This document shows positions 25,075 to 33,520 of a stretch of DNA of 38,877 bases, one piece after another (the first letter of the stretch is position 1; the number at the start of each line of letters is the position of its first letter). A program made the position numbers and the translations under genes. The stretch comes from Gammaproteobacteria bacterium (GTDB lineage: Bacteria; Pseudomonadota; Gammaproteobacteria; JAUZRS01). The stretch is taken from NCBI GenBank assembly GCA_030950195.1, contig JAUZRS010000040.1, positions 1-38,877 on the forward strand, written 5' to 3'. Under the pieces are notes generated by a model. The model was not told the DNA's origin. It searched no databases and saw nothing but the letters and a program-made list of their open reading frames with translations.

Positions 25075-28008
25075 TTAGGTCACTTCACTCTGTTCCTGAA
25101 TCTGTGGCCGAGGTTTGCCCACATAATACCCTTGCGCGTAATCCACATGAAACAAATTCAGTAGGCGAATGGTCTCTTCGCTGTCAACAAATTCCGCCAC
25201 GGTTTTTTTACCAAACCCTCGCGCCACATCAGAGAGCGCTTTAACAAAAATCTGATTGTCCCTTTTTTCCGGCAGATCACGAATAAACGAGCCGTCAATT
25301 TTAACGTAATCCACCGGCAACTCTTTTAAATAGGTAAACGAGGCGAAGCCCACCCCAAAATCATCCAGTGCAAATTGACAGCCCAGCTTCTTCAGCGCCC
25401 CCATCAACACCCGCGCCGAGGCCATATCCGCTACCGCTTCTGTTTCGGTAATTTCGAAAATCAACCGTTTCGGATCCGCTCCCGAATCAAAAATCTGTTT
25501 TTTAATAAACGCCAGCAGACCCGAATCTTCAAACGCTCGCCCCGAAAGGTTAATCGCGATGGTCACCTCCTCCCCTTCATCCGAGAGGGTCACCTGTTGA
25601 CGAATGGCGCGCTCTAAAACATAACGATCAATCAACGAGATCAAACCGTTCTGCTCGGCAATGGGGATAAACGAAATCGGTGGAATGATTTCACCCTCAT
25701 CACCGATCATGCGAATCAAAGCTTCGTAATGGGAGATGGTATTGCTCTGAATATTTAAAATAGGCTGATAATAGAGTACAAAACGTTCGTGTTTAATCGC
25801 CATCTCAATGCGTTCTTTCCAGAGAATGCGTTCGTGTAGATGTTCTCTGACCTGTTCATCGGCAGAAAAAATATGCCACGAACCACGCTCCGCCGATTTT
25901 GCTTGATACATGGCCAAATCCGCATTGGCCATCAACTCCTCCATGCTATCACCGTGCTGCGGAAACAGCGCCACACCGATGCTGGTACTGATGGAATGCA
26001 CCTGACCATTGACGCTGTGACGGATTTTTTTCATCTCCGCGCGCATCCGTTCCACCACGGTAATAATGCCCGCTTGATCGGTGTCACGAAACACAATACC
26101 AAACTCATCACCACCCAAACGCCCCATAATACCTTTGCCAATAATATCCACCTCACGAGTCACTTTAGAAAGCGTATTCGACACACTACGCAACAAGGCA
26201 TCGCCCGAATGGTGGCCACCGGTATCATTAATGTCTTTAAAGTTATCCAGATCCAAATACAGCAACGCACCGCCTTTTTCAGAACGCCGCGACCACGCCA
26301 ACGCCCCTTCCAACTCATCTTGAAAACGCCGCCGATTAAACAGCTCCGTTAATGGGTCGTGATCGGCCAACCAAGCGATACGCGATTCCACTCGTTTTAT
26401 TTCGGTAATATCCAAGCCGATGGAGAGCATACTTTGGCCAGACTTTTGTTTTTCCAGTTTAGAAAAGCTCCACAAAATATGGCGAAGTGAACCATTTTCA
26501 CAGACGATTCGACCTTCACCACGACTTTTATTCAGTTCACCAGCAACCAATTTCATCAGCGTCTCTTTCAATGGCGTTCTAAGCTCATCATTGTCGTGCA
26601 AATCTAAAAAATAACTACTCTGAATTTGTTCAACATTATAACCACTTAAAGAAGCAGCATAACTGTTACACAAAATCACTTTGCCTTTTGAATCTTGGGT
26701 TAAAATCAATGCTTCTGCAGTATCCAAAATACCTTTGACAAAATTACGTTCAACAATCAGCTCTTTATTATGTGATTTTAAATTTTTTTCACGCGCATCC
26801 ACCTCATTGGTTAAAAATTCCAATTGGTTGGAGAGACTCTGAGAGGTACTGGAAAGGTGATCAATCTCATCACAAAAATAATGATTCTGAATGGACTTCA
26901 AATCTTTACACACGCGCTGAAATTCCCCTTTCGCCAACAGAGGCAATTTTTCAGAAACAACTTTAATCCGCCGGATGGGTCGCCACAAGACCAACAACAA
27001 TGCCAGTTCAGATAACAAAAGACCAATAATTCCAGCATGAATGCTCTCTGTTGCCCATCGATTAATCTGGTTAATCTGTTGCGTCACATCGGCAATAATA
27101 AGAAAAAAGTCGTGATTATCGGAGACCTGATGATGGTGCTGAGCTTGATCTTGGCTTTCCTGTTCAATAGGAATCAAGCTGACTTCATAGGTCTTCTCTT
27201 GCCATTCAAAGCGCACACCGTGGTGCAAGTCCTCATAACTTATGCCTTTATTCTCCAGCTCTGCCAACAAGGCCAAACTGTGCTCTTTATTGGTTACACT
27301 ATTGACTTTTACTCCTAATTCATAAAAAATACGCGGTGACTTAGAACGCTGTGTCTGCGCCAATAACTCTCGGCTCACAATACCAATATTACTACTGGTT
27401 ATTTTACTAAACTGTATGATTACCTCGGTCAAAGAACGACCTAACAACAACTCGCCGACATGTTTTCCGCTGGAAATCATCGGCACCACAGAATAATGAA
27501 CGCACTCCATCCCACAGCGAATAAAATCATTCGGCAACTCACTGTTACGAGTTTTTCCCACTAACGTTAAAATAGCACCCCTCAGTTTTTCATTGTAAAT
27601 ATCCTGACCCCAAGCCGAACTTATTTCACCCGATGTAGAAAAAAACTCCGCTGCTACCAAGCCCATATCAAGACTCAAGTAGGACCAATGGTTTTCAAAG
27701 TTATCTTCAAACTCTTTTTTATTCTCAGTCAATAACTGTAGATTCACACCTGACAACGAAGGCACAAACACACCCAATTGCAACAGGCTGTTTCTGGATT
27801 GCTGAATCAAAGTAGAGATTTCATGCCGATGATTTTTATGTGAATCTTGTCTTTCACGATCAAACAGACTCATCAGGTTTTTATAAGAAATGGCCGAAAA
27901 AGCAATGTTAATGACCAATAAGACCAGACTTAATACCAACAACACCTTCCATTTCAAACTAAGAAAGGCAGCCCACTCTCCCTTAAATACGCCTCTCTTA
28001 ACCACCAC
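25075..28008 (-). CDS. Membrane GGDEF/EAL c-di-GMP protein with PAS
   Basis: A 977-residue cyclic-di-GMP protein. It has one N-terminal membrane helix (about 20 to 40), a large periplasmic sensor region (about 41 to 322), a second helix (about 325 to 345), a HAMP-like and coiled-coil linker (345 to 420), and PAS (about 425 to 540). GGDEF follows with an intact GGDEF motif (near 633), then EAL with HYEALIR near 763, FEITETEA, and DDFGVGFASF. Both catalytic motifs look complete, so cyclase and phosphodiesterase activity are both possible. The start is GTG at 28008 with GGGAG 6 nt before it. It is the last gene of a unit with the porin-like and PBP-like genes. Confidence 0.92.
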   Translation of the reverse strand: MVVKRGVFKGEWAAFLSLKWKVLLVLSLVLLVINIAFSAISYKNLMSLFDRERQDSHKNHRHEISTLIQQSRNSLLQLGVFVPSLSGVNLQLLTENKKEFEDNFENHWSYLSLDMGLVAAEFFSTSGEISSAWGQDIYNEKLRGAILTLVGKTRNSELPNDFIRCGMECVHYSVVPMISSGKHVGELLLGRSLTEVIIQFSKITSSNIGIVSRELLAQTQRSKSPRIFYELGVKVNSVTNKEHSLALLAELENKGISYEDLHHGVRFEWQEKTYEVSLIPIEQESQDQAQHHHQVSDNHDFFLIIADVTQQINQINRWATESIHAGIIGLLLSELALLLVLWRPIRRIKVVSEKLPLLAKGEFQRVCKDLKSIQNHYFCDEIDHLSSTSQSLSNQLEFLTNEVDAREKNLKSHNKELIVERNFVKGILDTAEALILTQDSKGKVILCNSYAASLSGYNVEQIQSSYFLDLHDNDELRTPLKETLMKLVAGELNKSRGEGRIVCENGSLRHILWSFSKLEKQKSGQSMLSIGLDITEIKRVESRIAWLADHDPLTELFNRRRFQDELEGALAWSRRSEKGGALLYLDLDNFKDINDTGGHHSGDALLRSVSNTLSKVTREVDIIGKGIMGRLGGDEFGIVFRDTDQAGIITVVERMRAEMKKIRHSVNGQVHSISTSIGVALFPQHGDSMEELMANADLAMYQAKSAERGSWHIFSADEQVREHLHERILWKERIEMAIKHERFVLYYQPILNIQSNTISHYEALIRMIGDEGEIIPPISFIPIAEQNGLISLIDRYVLERAIRQQVTLSDEGEEVTIAINLSGRAFEDSGLLAFIKKQIFDSGADPKRLIFEITETEAVADMASARVLMGALKKLGCQFALDDFGVGFASFTYLKELPVDYVKIDGSFIRDLPEKRDNQIFVKALSDVARGFGKKTVAEFVDSEETIRLLNLFHVDYAQGYYVGKPRPQIQEQSEVT

Positions 28009-28046
28009 AATTGACTCCCTGTTTTGCTAGAAAAATGATCTTCCAG

Positions 28047-29282
28047 CTAAAAGCGATACGAAACGGCTAAAGTATACAAATCCCAAAATGGTTTTGTTGC
28101 TAAAGGATCTGGATTTTCTGTCAAAGCCAACCAAGAAGTGCCATTGACACGATGGTACTCCGCCTGCAACATCCATTGCGGTGCTACATTCCAACGCAAT
28201 CCAATGGTGCTGTCTTTACTAAAACGACTGTGTGCCACCACCGCAGGCAAACCAAAACTTTGCAAAATAGGCGAACTGCTGGCTAATTTTTTACCCGTTT
28301 TATCATCACGACCAAAATATTGCACATCGTAGCGCAACACCCACTCCCATTTTGGTGCAAATCGATATTGTGCTTGCATATAATAAGACTCAGAAAACCT
28401 CGCCTCATCAGCAATTAAAAACCCCAAACCTTCAGTTACCGTTTTTTGCTCCGTGTACTCTGCTGTTAAACTCCAAAACTCACTGTTGTATTGCAACGAA
28501 AAAATACGTGGCTCAATGCAAATAGAGCCAGAAGGAATTAAATCACCCGCACCCGTTTTAAAATCAATCTGTGCTTTGACCCAAGTCAAGCCCACACGCA
28601 CACGACCCTCTTGCCAATCATAAATTAAACGCCCCAAATATGAGGGTATTTCGGCCTGCAAATGCCCCGCCCAATCTTTATTTAGCATCAACACGCGCTC
28701 CAACTCAATCGAATCTGCACGCGGATAACCTACCCCGACATTCAGCGTATAATCGCCATAGTCTGTACGTTCTTCACCGTAAAGATAAACTGCATCGGTG
28801 GAAAGATACATATCACGACTGCGATCCAAATAGGTGGATTGTGGCAACAAGATCGAAGGACGTGTGTGTGCCACATCCCGAGTTTCATTGTAAAAACCCA
28901 TTGGATTTTTAACACGCCCCAAACGCACACCCCACAGGCCATCCATATCCGAACTGAGGCGGTAATCAACAAAACCGTAATCCAACTGCGGGCTGCCGTC
29001 GTTCAAGGCCCCTGCTCGCCGCGACAACACCTGTCCTGAAAACTGCCAATCTGGGGTCGGCTTAAATGAACCATTAAGACCCATCTCAGTAAATTCAGCA
29101 CTGAAATTATCACTCGGACCAAAAAAGTGATTAGCTGATGTTTTGATCAGCGCTTGATTAAAAAACCCATGCCATTGAAAGCGCTTCAATGGTTCTGCCA
29201 ACAGCGATTGCACCGCAAAAAGTAAGCATAACGCGATGCTCAAGCGAACCACTGTCTTGCTATTAATTAATGCGTAAGACAT
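28047..29282 (-). CDS. Outer-membrane beta-barrel (porin-like) protein
   Basis: A 411-residue exported protein with a signal peptide (hydrophobic LSIALCLLFAVQSLLA, cleavage before EPLKRF), many alternating amphipathic strands (WHGFFNQALIK, WQFSGQVLSRR, YTLNVGVGYP), and a terminal Phe in TLAVSYRF, the outer-membrane assembly signal. It is a beta-barrel of unknown substrate, resembling uncharacterised porin-like proteins. The ATG at 29282 has GGGAGGG 4 to 5 nt upstream and overlaps the PBP-like gene end by 20 bp; an ATG at 29297 would put the ribosome site inside the gene. The GGDEF/EAL gene follows after 38 bp. Confidence 0.8.
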   Translation of the reverse strand: MSYALINSKTVVRLSIALCLLFAVQSLLAEPLKRFQWHGFFNQALIKTSANHFFGPSDNFSAEFTEMGLNGSFKPTPDWQFSGQVLSRRAGALNDGSPQLDYGFVDYRLSSDMDGLWGVRLGRVKNPMGFYNETRDVAHTRPSILLPQSTYLDRSRDMYLSTDAVYLYGEERTDYGDYTLNVGVGYPRADSIELERVLMLNKDWAGHLQAEIPSYLGRLIYDWQEGRVRVGLTWVKAQIDFKTGAGDLIPSGSICIEPRIFSLQYNSEFWSLTAEYTEQKTVTEGLGFLIADEARFSESYYMQAQYRFAPKWEWVLRYDVQYFGRDDKTGKKLASSSPILQSFGLPAVVAHSRFSKDSTIGLRWNVAPQWMLQAEYHRVNGTSWLALTENPDPLATKPFWDLYTLAVSYRF

Positions 29283-29682
29283 GCACCCTCCCATCAACCT
29301 TATCCTTACTCAAATAACCAATCGCCCCTGGCGTATTCGCCACTCTCTGCAACATTTCAGCCTCAGATGACAAACGAATCGGAGCTTGCCCGGTGCCAGA
29401 AAAAACCAAACGATCCCATGCACGCCGTAATTGATGTGGAAACACATTCAGGGTAGTTTTACAAAACTGAGCATGCAATGGATTTTCATCCGCCAAAACA
29501 AACACCGTGATTTCGTGATTGCTCTCAGGCCAACGCCCCAAGCGCATGCCAAAAATAGCGCGCAAAGCGCGCTTAGGCAACGTATCAGCCACCGTTGAAT
29601 TGACGATAATCACCTCGTCGGCTTGCAGCACACCACAGCCCAGCAGCAATGCCAACAACAGCCCCCCCAGCCTTATCCTCAT
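29263..29682 (-). CDS. Small phosphate-binding-like periplasmic protein
   Basis: A protein of about 139 residues with a signal peptide (MRIRLGGLLLALLLGCGVLQA) and a compact PstS-like substrate-binding fold fragment: LRAIFGMRLGRWPES, HAQFCKTTLNVFPHQLRRAW, FSGTGQAPI, and TPGAIGYL. It is far shorter than true PstS (about 320 to 345 residues), so it is a truncated-type PBP seen beside signalling or porin genes, not an ABC transporter component; no pstCAB genes are present. The frame is open to 29769, but only the Met at 29682 directly precedes a signal peptide. It begins just past the cbb3 operon terminator and overlaps the porin-like gene. Confidence 0.75.
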   Translation of the reverse strand: MRIRLGGLLLALLLGCGVLQADEVIIVNSTVADTLPKRALRAIFGMRLGRWPESNHEITVFVLADENPLHAQFCKTTLNVFPHQLRRAWDRLVFSGTGQAPIRLSSEAEMLQRVANTPGAIGYLSKDKVDGRVHVLRIN

Positions 29683-29772
29683 GACCCGACTTTCTCCCAA
29701 AAACAGCGCCATTGCAGCGTCATTTTTATGACCAGAACTCCACTCCATGGGAACAAAAGCATTAGTCATGCC

Positions 29773-29801
29773 AAAAAAAAACGACCCAAAGGTCGTTTTT
29801 T
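29773..29801 (-). terminator. Rho-independent terminator of the cco operon
   Basis: An ACGACC-CAAA-GGTCGT stem is flanked by A8 on the left and T6 on the right. On the minus strand the eight A become the U-tract, so it ends the operon 32 bp past the 36-residue ORF. The same structure would also work on the plus strand. Confidence 0.85.
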
Positions 29802-29832
29802 ACCACTTAAAACTTGGCTTACTACCGACAGA

Positions 29833-29943
29833 TTAAAAGAAATCCTTTAAAAGGGGGTAATAAATCACAGACAAAAAGCTTGTCCAAGCCAAAGCAATAA
29901 CACCCCATGTGATAATCATAGGCATATAAAAGTTAAACCACAT
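29833..29943 (-). CDS. 36-residue membrane peptide in the cbb3 operon
   Basis: A short ORF starting MWFNFYMPMIITWGV, with one hydrophobic helix (about 7 to 30) and ending YYPLLKDFF. GGAGGT lies 5 to 6 nt before the ATG, the best ribosome-binding site in the area. It is 89 bp past the ccoS stop and directly before the operon terminator, so it is transcribed with cco. Its shape (MW start, single helix, terminal aromatic residues) resembles oxidase small subunits such as CydX, and a small cbb3 subunit, CcoM, is known in Pseudomonas stutzeri. I see no clear sequence match to CcoM or CcoQ. Function is unknown; a cbb3 accessory subunit or assembly peptide is inference. Confidence 0.75.
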   Translation of the reverse strand: MWFNFYMPMIITWGVIALAWTSFLSVIYYPLLKDFF

Positions 29944-30032
29944 AACAACCTCCTTTACACTGGAAACAACAAATATCACATCAATCCGACCAAGCTAATA
30001 ACCCCATCAGAATTAATGAGAATAACAAATTT

Positions 30033-30227
30033 TTACTCCTGCCGCTCCTCTTCTAGCTTCGATTTTTCATTGCCTGGGATTTTAGGATCATCGTCATCCA
30101 TTAAAATACGAAAAGCGGGGCCTTCCAGATCATCAAATTGACCGTCTTTTACCGACCAAATAAAAATCCACACAAACAGTCCTAAAAACAGCAGCCCCAA
30201 GGGAATCAAAAGATACAAAATGGCCAT
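30033..30227 (-). CDS. ccoS: cbb3 oxidase assembly protein CcoS
   Basis: A 64-residue single-helix inner-membrane protein (MAILYLLIPLGLLFLGLFVWIFIWSVKDGQFDDLEGPA). The helix followed by W-x-V-x-x-GQFDDLEGPAFRIL is the CcoS signature. CcoS is needed to insert heme and copper into CcoN during cbb3 assembly. It starts 15 bp after the ccoI stop. A charged Lys/Glu/Asp tail ends the protein. The start ATG at 30227 is clear. Confidence 0.95.
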   Translation of the reverse strand: MAILYLLIPLGLLFLGLFVWIFIWSVKDGQFDDLEGPAFRILMDDDDPKIPGNEKSKLEEERQE

Positions 30228-30242
30228 ATTCGCTCCAATATT

Positions 30243-32666
30243 CTAAACCAAAATCGGCTTCACCACTCGCAAGCGCAGCGCATTCACCACCACCAACAAC
30301 GAACTGGCCGACATGCCAATCGCCGCCATCCACGGAGCCACCAACCCCATGGCCGCCAAGGGCAAGGCGATCACGTTATACAAAATAGCCCAAGCCAAAT
30401 TCTGCCGGATCACATTCAAGGTACGGCGCGCCATGCGCACCCCCTCAGAAAGGTGCAACAAATTCTCCGACAGCAGCACCATATCGGCACTGGCATGAGC
30501 CAACTGGGTTCCTCCCCCCATCGCCAGAGAAACCTGTGCTGCCGCCAACACAGGCGCATCATTCACTCCATCGCCCACCATCGCCACCACCGCTCCCTGC
30601 TGCTGCAAAGCTTGGATGTGCGCCAATTTATCCTCCGGCAGTAAACCGCCATGCGCCTCTGTAACCCCCAGTTCATCGGCCACCTGACGCACCAATTTTG
30701 GCTCATCACCCGACAGCAAGCTAACCTGCAGACCTAACTCACGCAGACGCTCAATGCTCTCTTTGGCCTCAGAACGAAGCTGATCTTGCAAAATAAACAG
30801 TGCCAACAAATGCTCTTCATCCGCCAACAACACCGGCGTACCCAATAAACCATCTGGCATAACAAACTGATGTTGCAGATTCTGCAAAACAAAATCAGCG
30901 CGACCAACGCGATAACGCTGCCCCTCAATCAAACCCTCAATGCCCTCGCCAGGCAAAGAACGTAACTGCTGCACCTGCAACGAATGTTCAACAGAATGGC
31001 ACAAAATCTTCGCCAACGGATGTTCTGAACGTGCTTCCAAAGCCGCTGCAAGTTGCAAGCACTCTGTCTTATCCTGCTCGGAAAACAAACGCACCTCGTG
31101 CAGCTGCAATTCTCCTCGGGTCAAAGTACCGGTTTTATCAAAGACAATATGAGTCGCCTGCGCCAACGTCTCCAATGCATGGCCTCGGGTGGTCAGCAAG
31201 CCTAATTGGGTTAACCCTCCCGTAGCCGCCGTCAACGCCGCCGGAGTCGCCAACGACAAAGCACAAGGACAACTGACCACCAAGACTGAAAAGGTGACCC
31301 AAAAAGCATCCTCAGGCGCGTGTTGCCACCACCAAAAAGCCACCATTGAAGCCAGCAACAACAGCACACTGACAAACCAAGCGGCCACTCGATCCGCCAG
31401 ACGTGCCAACTGCGGTTTTTCTGCCTGAGCTCGATCCAGCAAACGGATCACCGAAGAGAGCATGGTCTCTTCACCCACCTTCTCCACCTGCATCAACAGC
31501 GGACTTTCAATATTAAGCGTGCCACCGGTGACTCGATCACCCACCGTGCGATCACGGGGCAGACTTTCACCACTGAGCAGCGACTCATCGACGCTGCTGA
31601 TGCCCTCCAACACCCGACCGTCGGCAGGCACCACCTCACCAGGTTTGATGATCACTCGATCATCAACACTCAAATCCACCACCGGAATGATGCTTTCAAC
31701 ACCAGCAGCATCAAGGCGTACCGCCGTCGCCGGAGTCAAACGCACCAACGCTTCCGTAATGCGCCCCGCCTTGTGACGTGCCAACATCTCCAAAAAACGC
31801 CCCGCCAGCAAGAAGAAAGTGAACATCACCACCGAGTCGTAATAGACCTCGCCCTCACCGCTGACTGTGCTCCAGAGGCTGACCAAAAATGCCCCGCCAA
31901 TGGCCAACGCCACCGGCACATCCATCCCCAACTGCCGCCGCTTCAGATCTCGCCAAGCACCCGTGAAAAAAGGCAGCGCCGAATAAAACACCACCGGCAA
32001 GGTCATAATCAAACTGACCCAGCGCAGAAAAGATTTCAGCTCGCCATCCATTCCGTAATAGTCGCCAGAATAAAGACCGACGGCGATCATCATCACCTGC
32101 ATCATAGAGAAACCGGCCAGCGCCAAACGCCGTAAAAAAATCGAACGCTCTTTTTTCTGCAAGGCCTCTTGCCGATCTGAATCAAACGGGTGCGCCTGAT
32201 AACCGATGGCGGCAATGGCATTCAAAATATCGCTGAGACGAATCTGGCTGTTGTCCCACTGCAAACGTGCGCGGTGATTGGAATAGTTAATTTGAAAGGA
32301 TTTCACTCCCAACAAACTCATCACATGTTGCTCGTTGAGCCAGACACAGGCCGCGCAAACAATGCCTTCCAAAATCAGCGAAGCCTCTTTGACTTCTCCC
32401 TCAAGAGGCTGGACAAAACTTTTTTGCAATTTCGGGTTATCGTACAGCCCCAACTGCAACGCCTCAGGAATCAGCTCAGCTTGCGAGCTGTTTTCGGTGC
32501 GTTGTCGATAAAATGACTCCAAACCGCCGCTCACAATGGCTTTAGCCACCGCCTCACAACCTGGGCAACACATAGAACGTGTCTCGCCCATGATTTTTAC
32601 GCCACACTCCAGTCCCTCTGGAACCGGCAGGCCGCAGTGAAAACAGTCGCTCTCGGAGTGGCTCAA
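30243..32666 (-). CDS. ccoI: Copper P1B-type ATPase CcoI/FixI
   Basis: An 807-residue membrane copper-exporting ATPase supplying Cu to the cbb3 catalytic subunit. The N-terminus has a CFHCGLPVP cluster (near 9 to 12), CCPGC (about 33 to 37) and an HMA-like CAAC (near 104 to 107). The membrane CPC (SCPCALSLATPAAL) is near 466, the actuator SGES follows GEVVPADGR, the phosphorylation site DKTGTLTRGE is near 507, and GDGVNDAPVLAAAQ closes the hinge. The start is TTG at 32666, 12 bp past the ccoH stop, without a strong ribosome-binding site. Confidence 0.95.
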   Translation of the reverse strand: MSHSESDCFHCGLPVPEGLECGVKIMGETRSMCCPGCEAVAKAIVSGGLESFYRQRTENSSQAELIPEALQLGLYDNPKLQKSFVQPLEGEVKEASLILEGIVCAACVWLNEQHVMSLLGVKSFQINYSNHRARLQWDNSQIRLSDILNAIAAIGYQAHPFDSDRQEALQKKERSIFLRRLALAGFSMMQVMMIAVGLYSGDYYGMDGELKSFLRWVSLIMTLPVVFYSALPFFTGAWRDLKRRQLGMDVPVALAIGGAFLVSLWSTVSGEGEVYYDSVVMFTFFLLAGRFLEMLARHKAGRITEALVRLTPATAVRLDAAGVESIIPVVDLSVDDRVIIKPGEVVPADGRVLEGISSVDESLLSGESLPRDRTVGDRVTGGTLNIESPLLMQVEKVGEETMLSSVIRLLDRAQAEKPQLARLADRVAAWFVSVLLLLASMVAFWWWQHAPEDAFWVTFSVLVVSCPCALSLATPAALTAATGGLTQLGLLTTRGHALETLAQATHIVFDKTGTLTRGELQLHEVRLFSEQDKTECLQLAAALEARSEHPLAKILCHSVEHSLQVQQLRSLPGEGIEGLIEGQRYRVGRADFVLQNLQHQFVMPDGLLGTPVLLADEEHLLALFILQDQLRSEAKESIERLRELGLQVSLLSGDEPKLVRQVADELGVTEAHGGLLPEDKLAHIQALQQQGAVVAMVGDGVNDAPVLAAAQVSLAMGGGTQLAHASADMVLLSENLLHLSEGVRMARRTLNVIRQNLAWAILYNVIALPLAAMGLVAPWMAAIGMSASSLLVVVNALRLRVVKPILV

Positions 32667-32678
32667 ATGAGATTCTGC

Positions 32679-33512
32679 TTACGCATCGCCAGCCGATTGC
32701 AGGCTCGTCATGGCACGGATTTCATGTAATTTCTCGCCCTGTTTAATGTGAATCACCACTCGCCAAGTACCGGGTTGATCCAATTTAATCGCGCTGCGAT
32801 AGATGCCTTTTTCTGTCTCGGGCAGGATGAATTTTTGATCCAAACGCTGATCGGAAGGGCGATAAAAACGCACAATCACCTCAGCTGCGGAAATGGCAAC
32901 ATTGTCTCTGTCGCTGATGCCCACCTGAAAACTGTTAGAGATGCCCGCCATCGGCTCAAATAACCAACCTTTTTTAACCTGCCAGCCCTGTTTTGTTTGC
33001 TGTTTATGCTCTTGCATATAGACGTTAAATTGCGACTCTTTCTCATGGAAATCGTGACTCACCACACCAGGAAAAAAAGAAGTCACCGTATTGCCTTTCG
33101 ATTCAGGCAGAAGCGCCTTGGCCACCGCACTCTCCAAACCGTGGTGCGCTAAGGTAACAAACACCGCATTCAGCGCCACCACGCCACCAAAAAAAGCAAT
33201 GATCAACGCAGGCCCCCAGTGGAACCACTGCTTTTTCTGATCCTTACCAAAAGTCGCCAAGTATTTTTCACGCGAAGAAACAATAATGCCTGAACCGTAA
33301 GGCAGAGTGACAAACAGCGCCAAATGGATCGAAAAAACATCGCCCCCCGGCCAGTTGAAAATGGCGTAAGGGATGTAAATCGCAAACACCAATAAAATCA
33401 ACAGCAGAGAAACTTGACTCGCTCGCAGTGCCGTAAAACGGTACAAAATAAAATAGAGTACCCCAATCGCTGACAAACCTGTTGCCAGCGAACCCACCAA
33501 ATCATCTACCAT
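32679..33512 (-). CDS. ccoH: FixH/CcoH protein with extra N-terminal helices
   Basis: A 277-residue protein. The C-terminal part (about 105 to 277) is FixH-like: one membrane helix (GPALIIAFFGGVVALNAVFVTL), then a periplasmic beta domain with VSHDF, KKGWLFEP and GTWRVVIHIKQG. Typical FixH is about 150 to 180 residues. Here about 100 extra N-terminal residues add perhaps three hydrophobic helices (LATGLSAIGVLYFILYRF, SLLLILLVFAIYIPYAIF, HLALFVTLPYGSGIIV). FixH acts with the CcoI copper pump in cbb3 assembly. Position between ccoG and ccoI confirms the call. Whether the extension is a fusion or a lineage variant is unknown. Confidence 0.85.
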   Translation of the reverse strand: MVDDLVGSLATGLSAIGVLYFILYRFTALRASQVSLLLILLVFAIYIPYAIFNWPGGDVFSIHLALFVTLPYGSGIIVSSREKYLATFGKDQKKQWFHWGPALIIAFFGGVVALNAVFVTLAHHGLESAVAKALLPESKGNTVTSFFPGVVSHDFHEKESQFNVYMQEHKQQTKQGWQVKKGWLFEPMAGISNSFQVGISDRDNVAISAAEVIVRFYRPSDQRLDQKFILPETEKGIYRSAIKLDQPGTWRVVIHIKQGEKLHEIRAMTSLQSAGDA

Positions 33513-33520
33513 GTTCTCAC

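Noticed and set aside
29683-29769. N-terminal extension of the phosphate-binding-like protein
   Set aside because: It would bury the signal peptide and begin at the edge of the cco terminator; the Met at 29682 starts a normal signal peptide.
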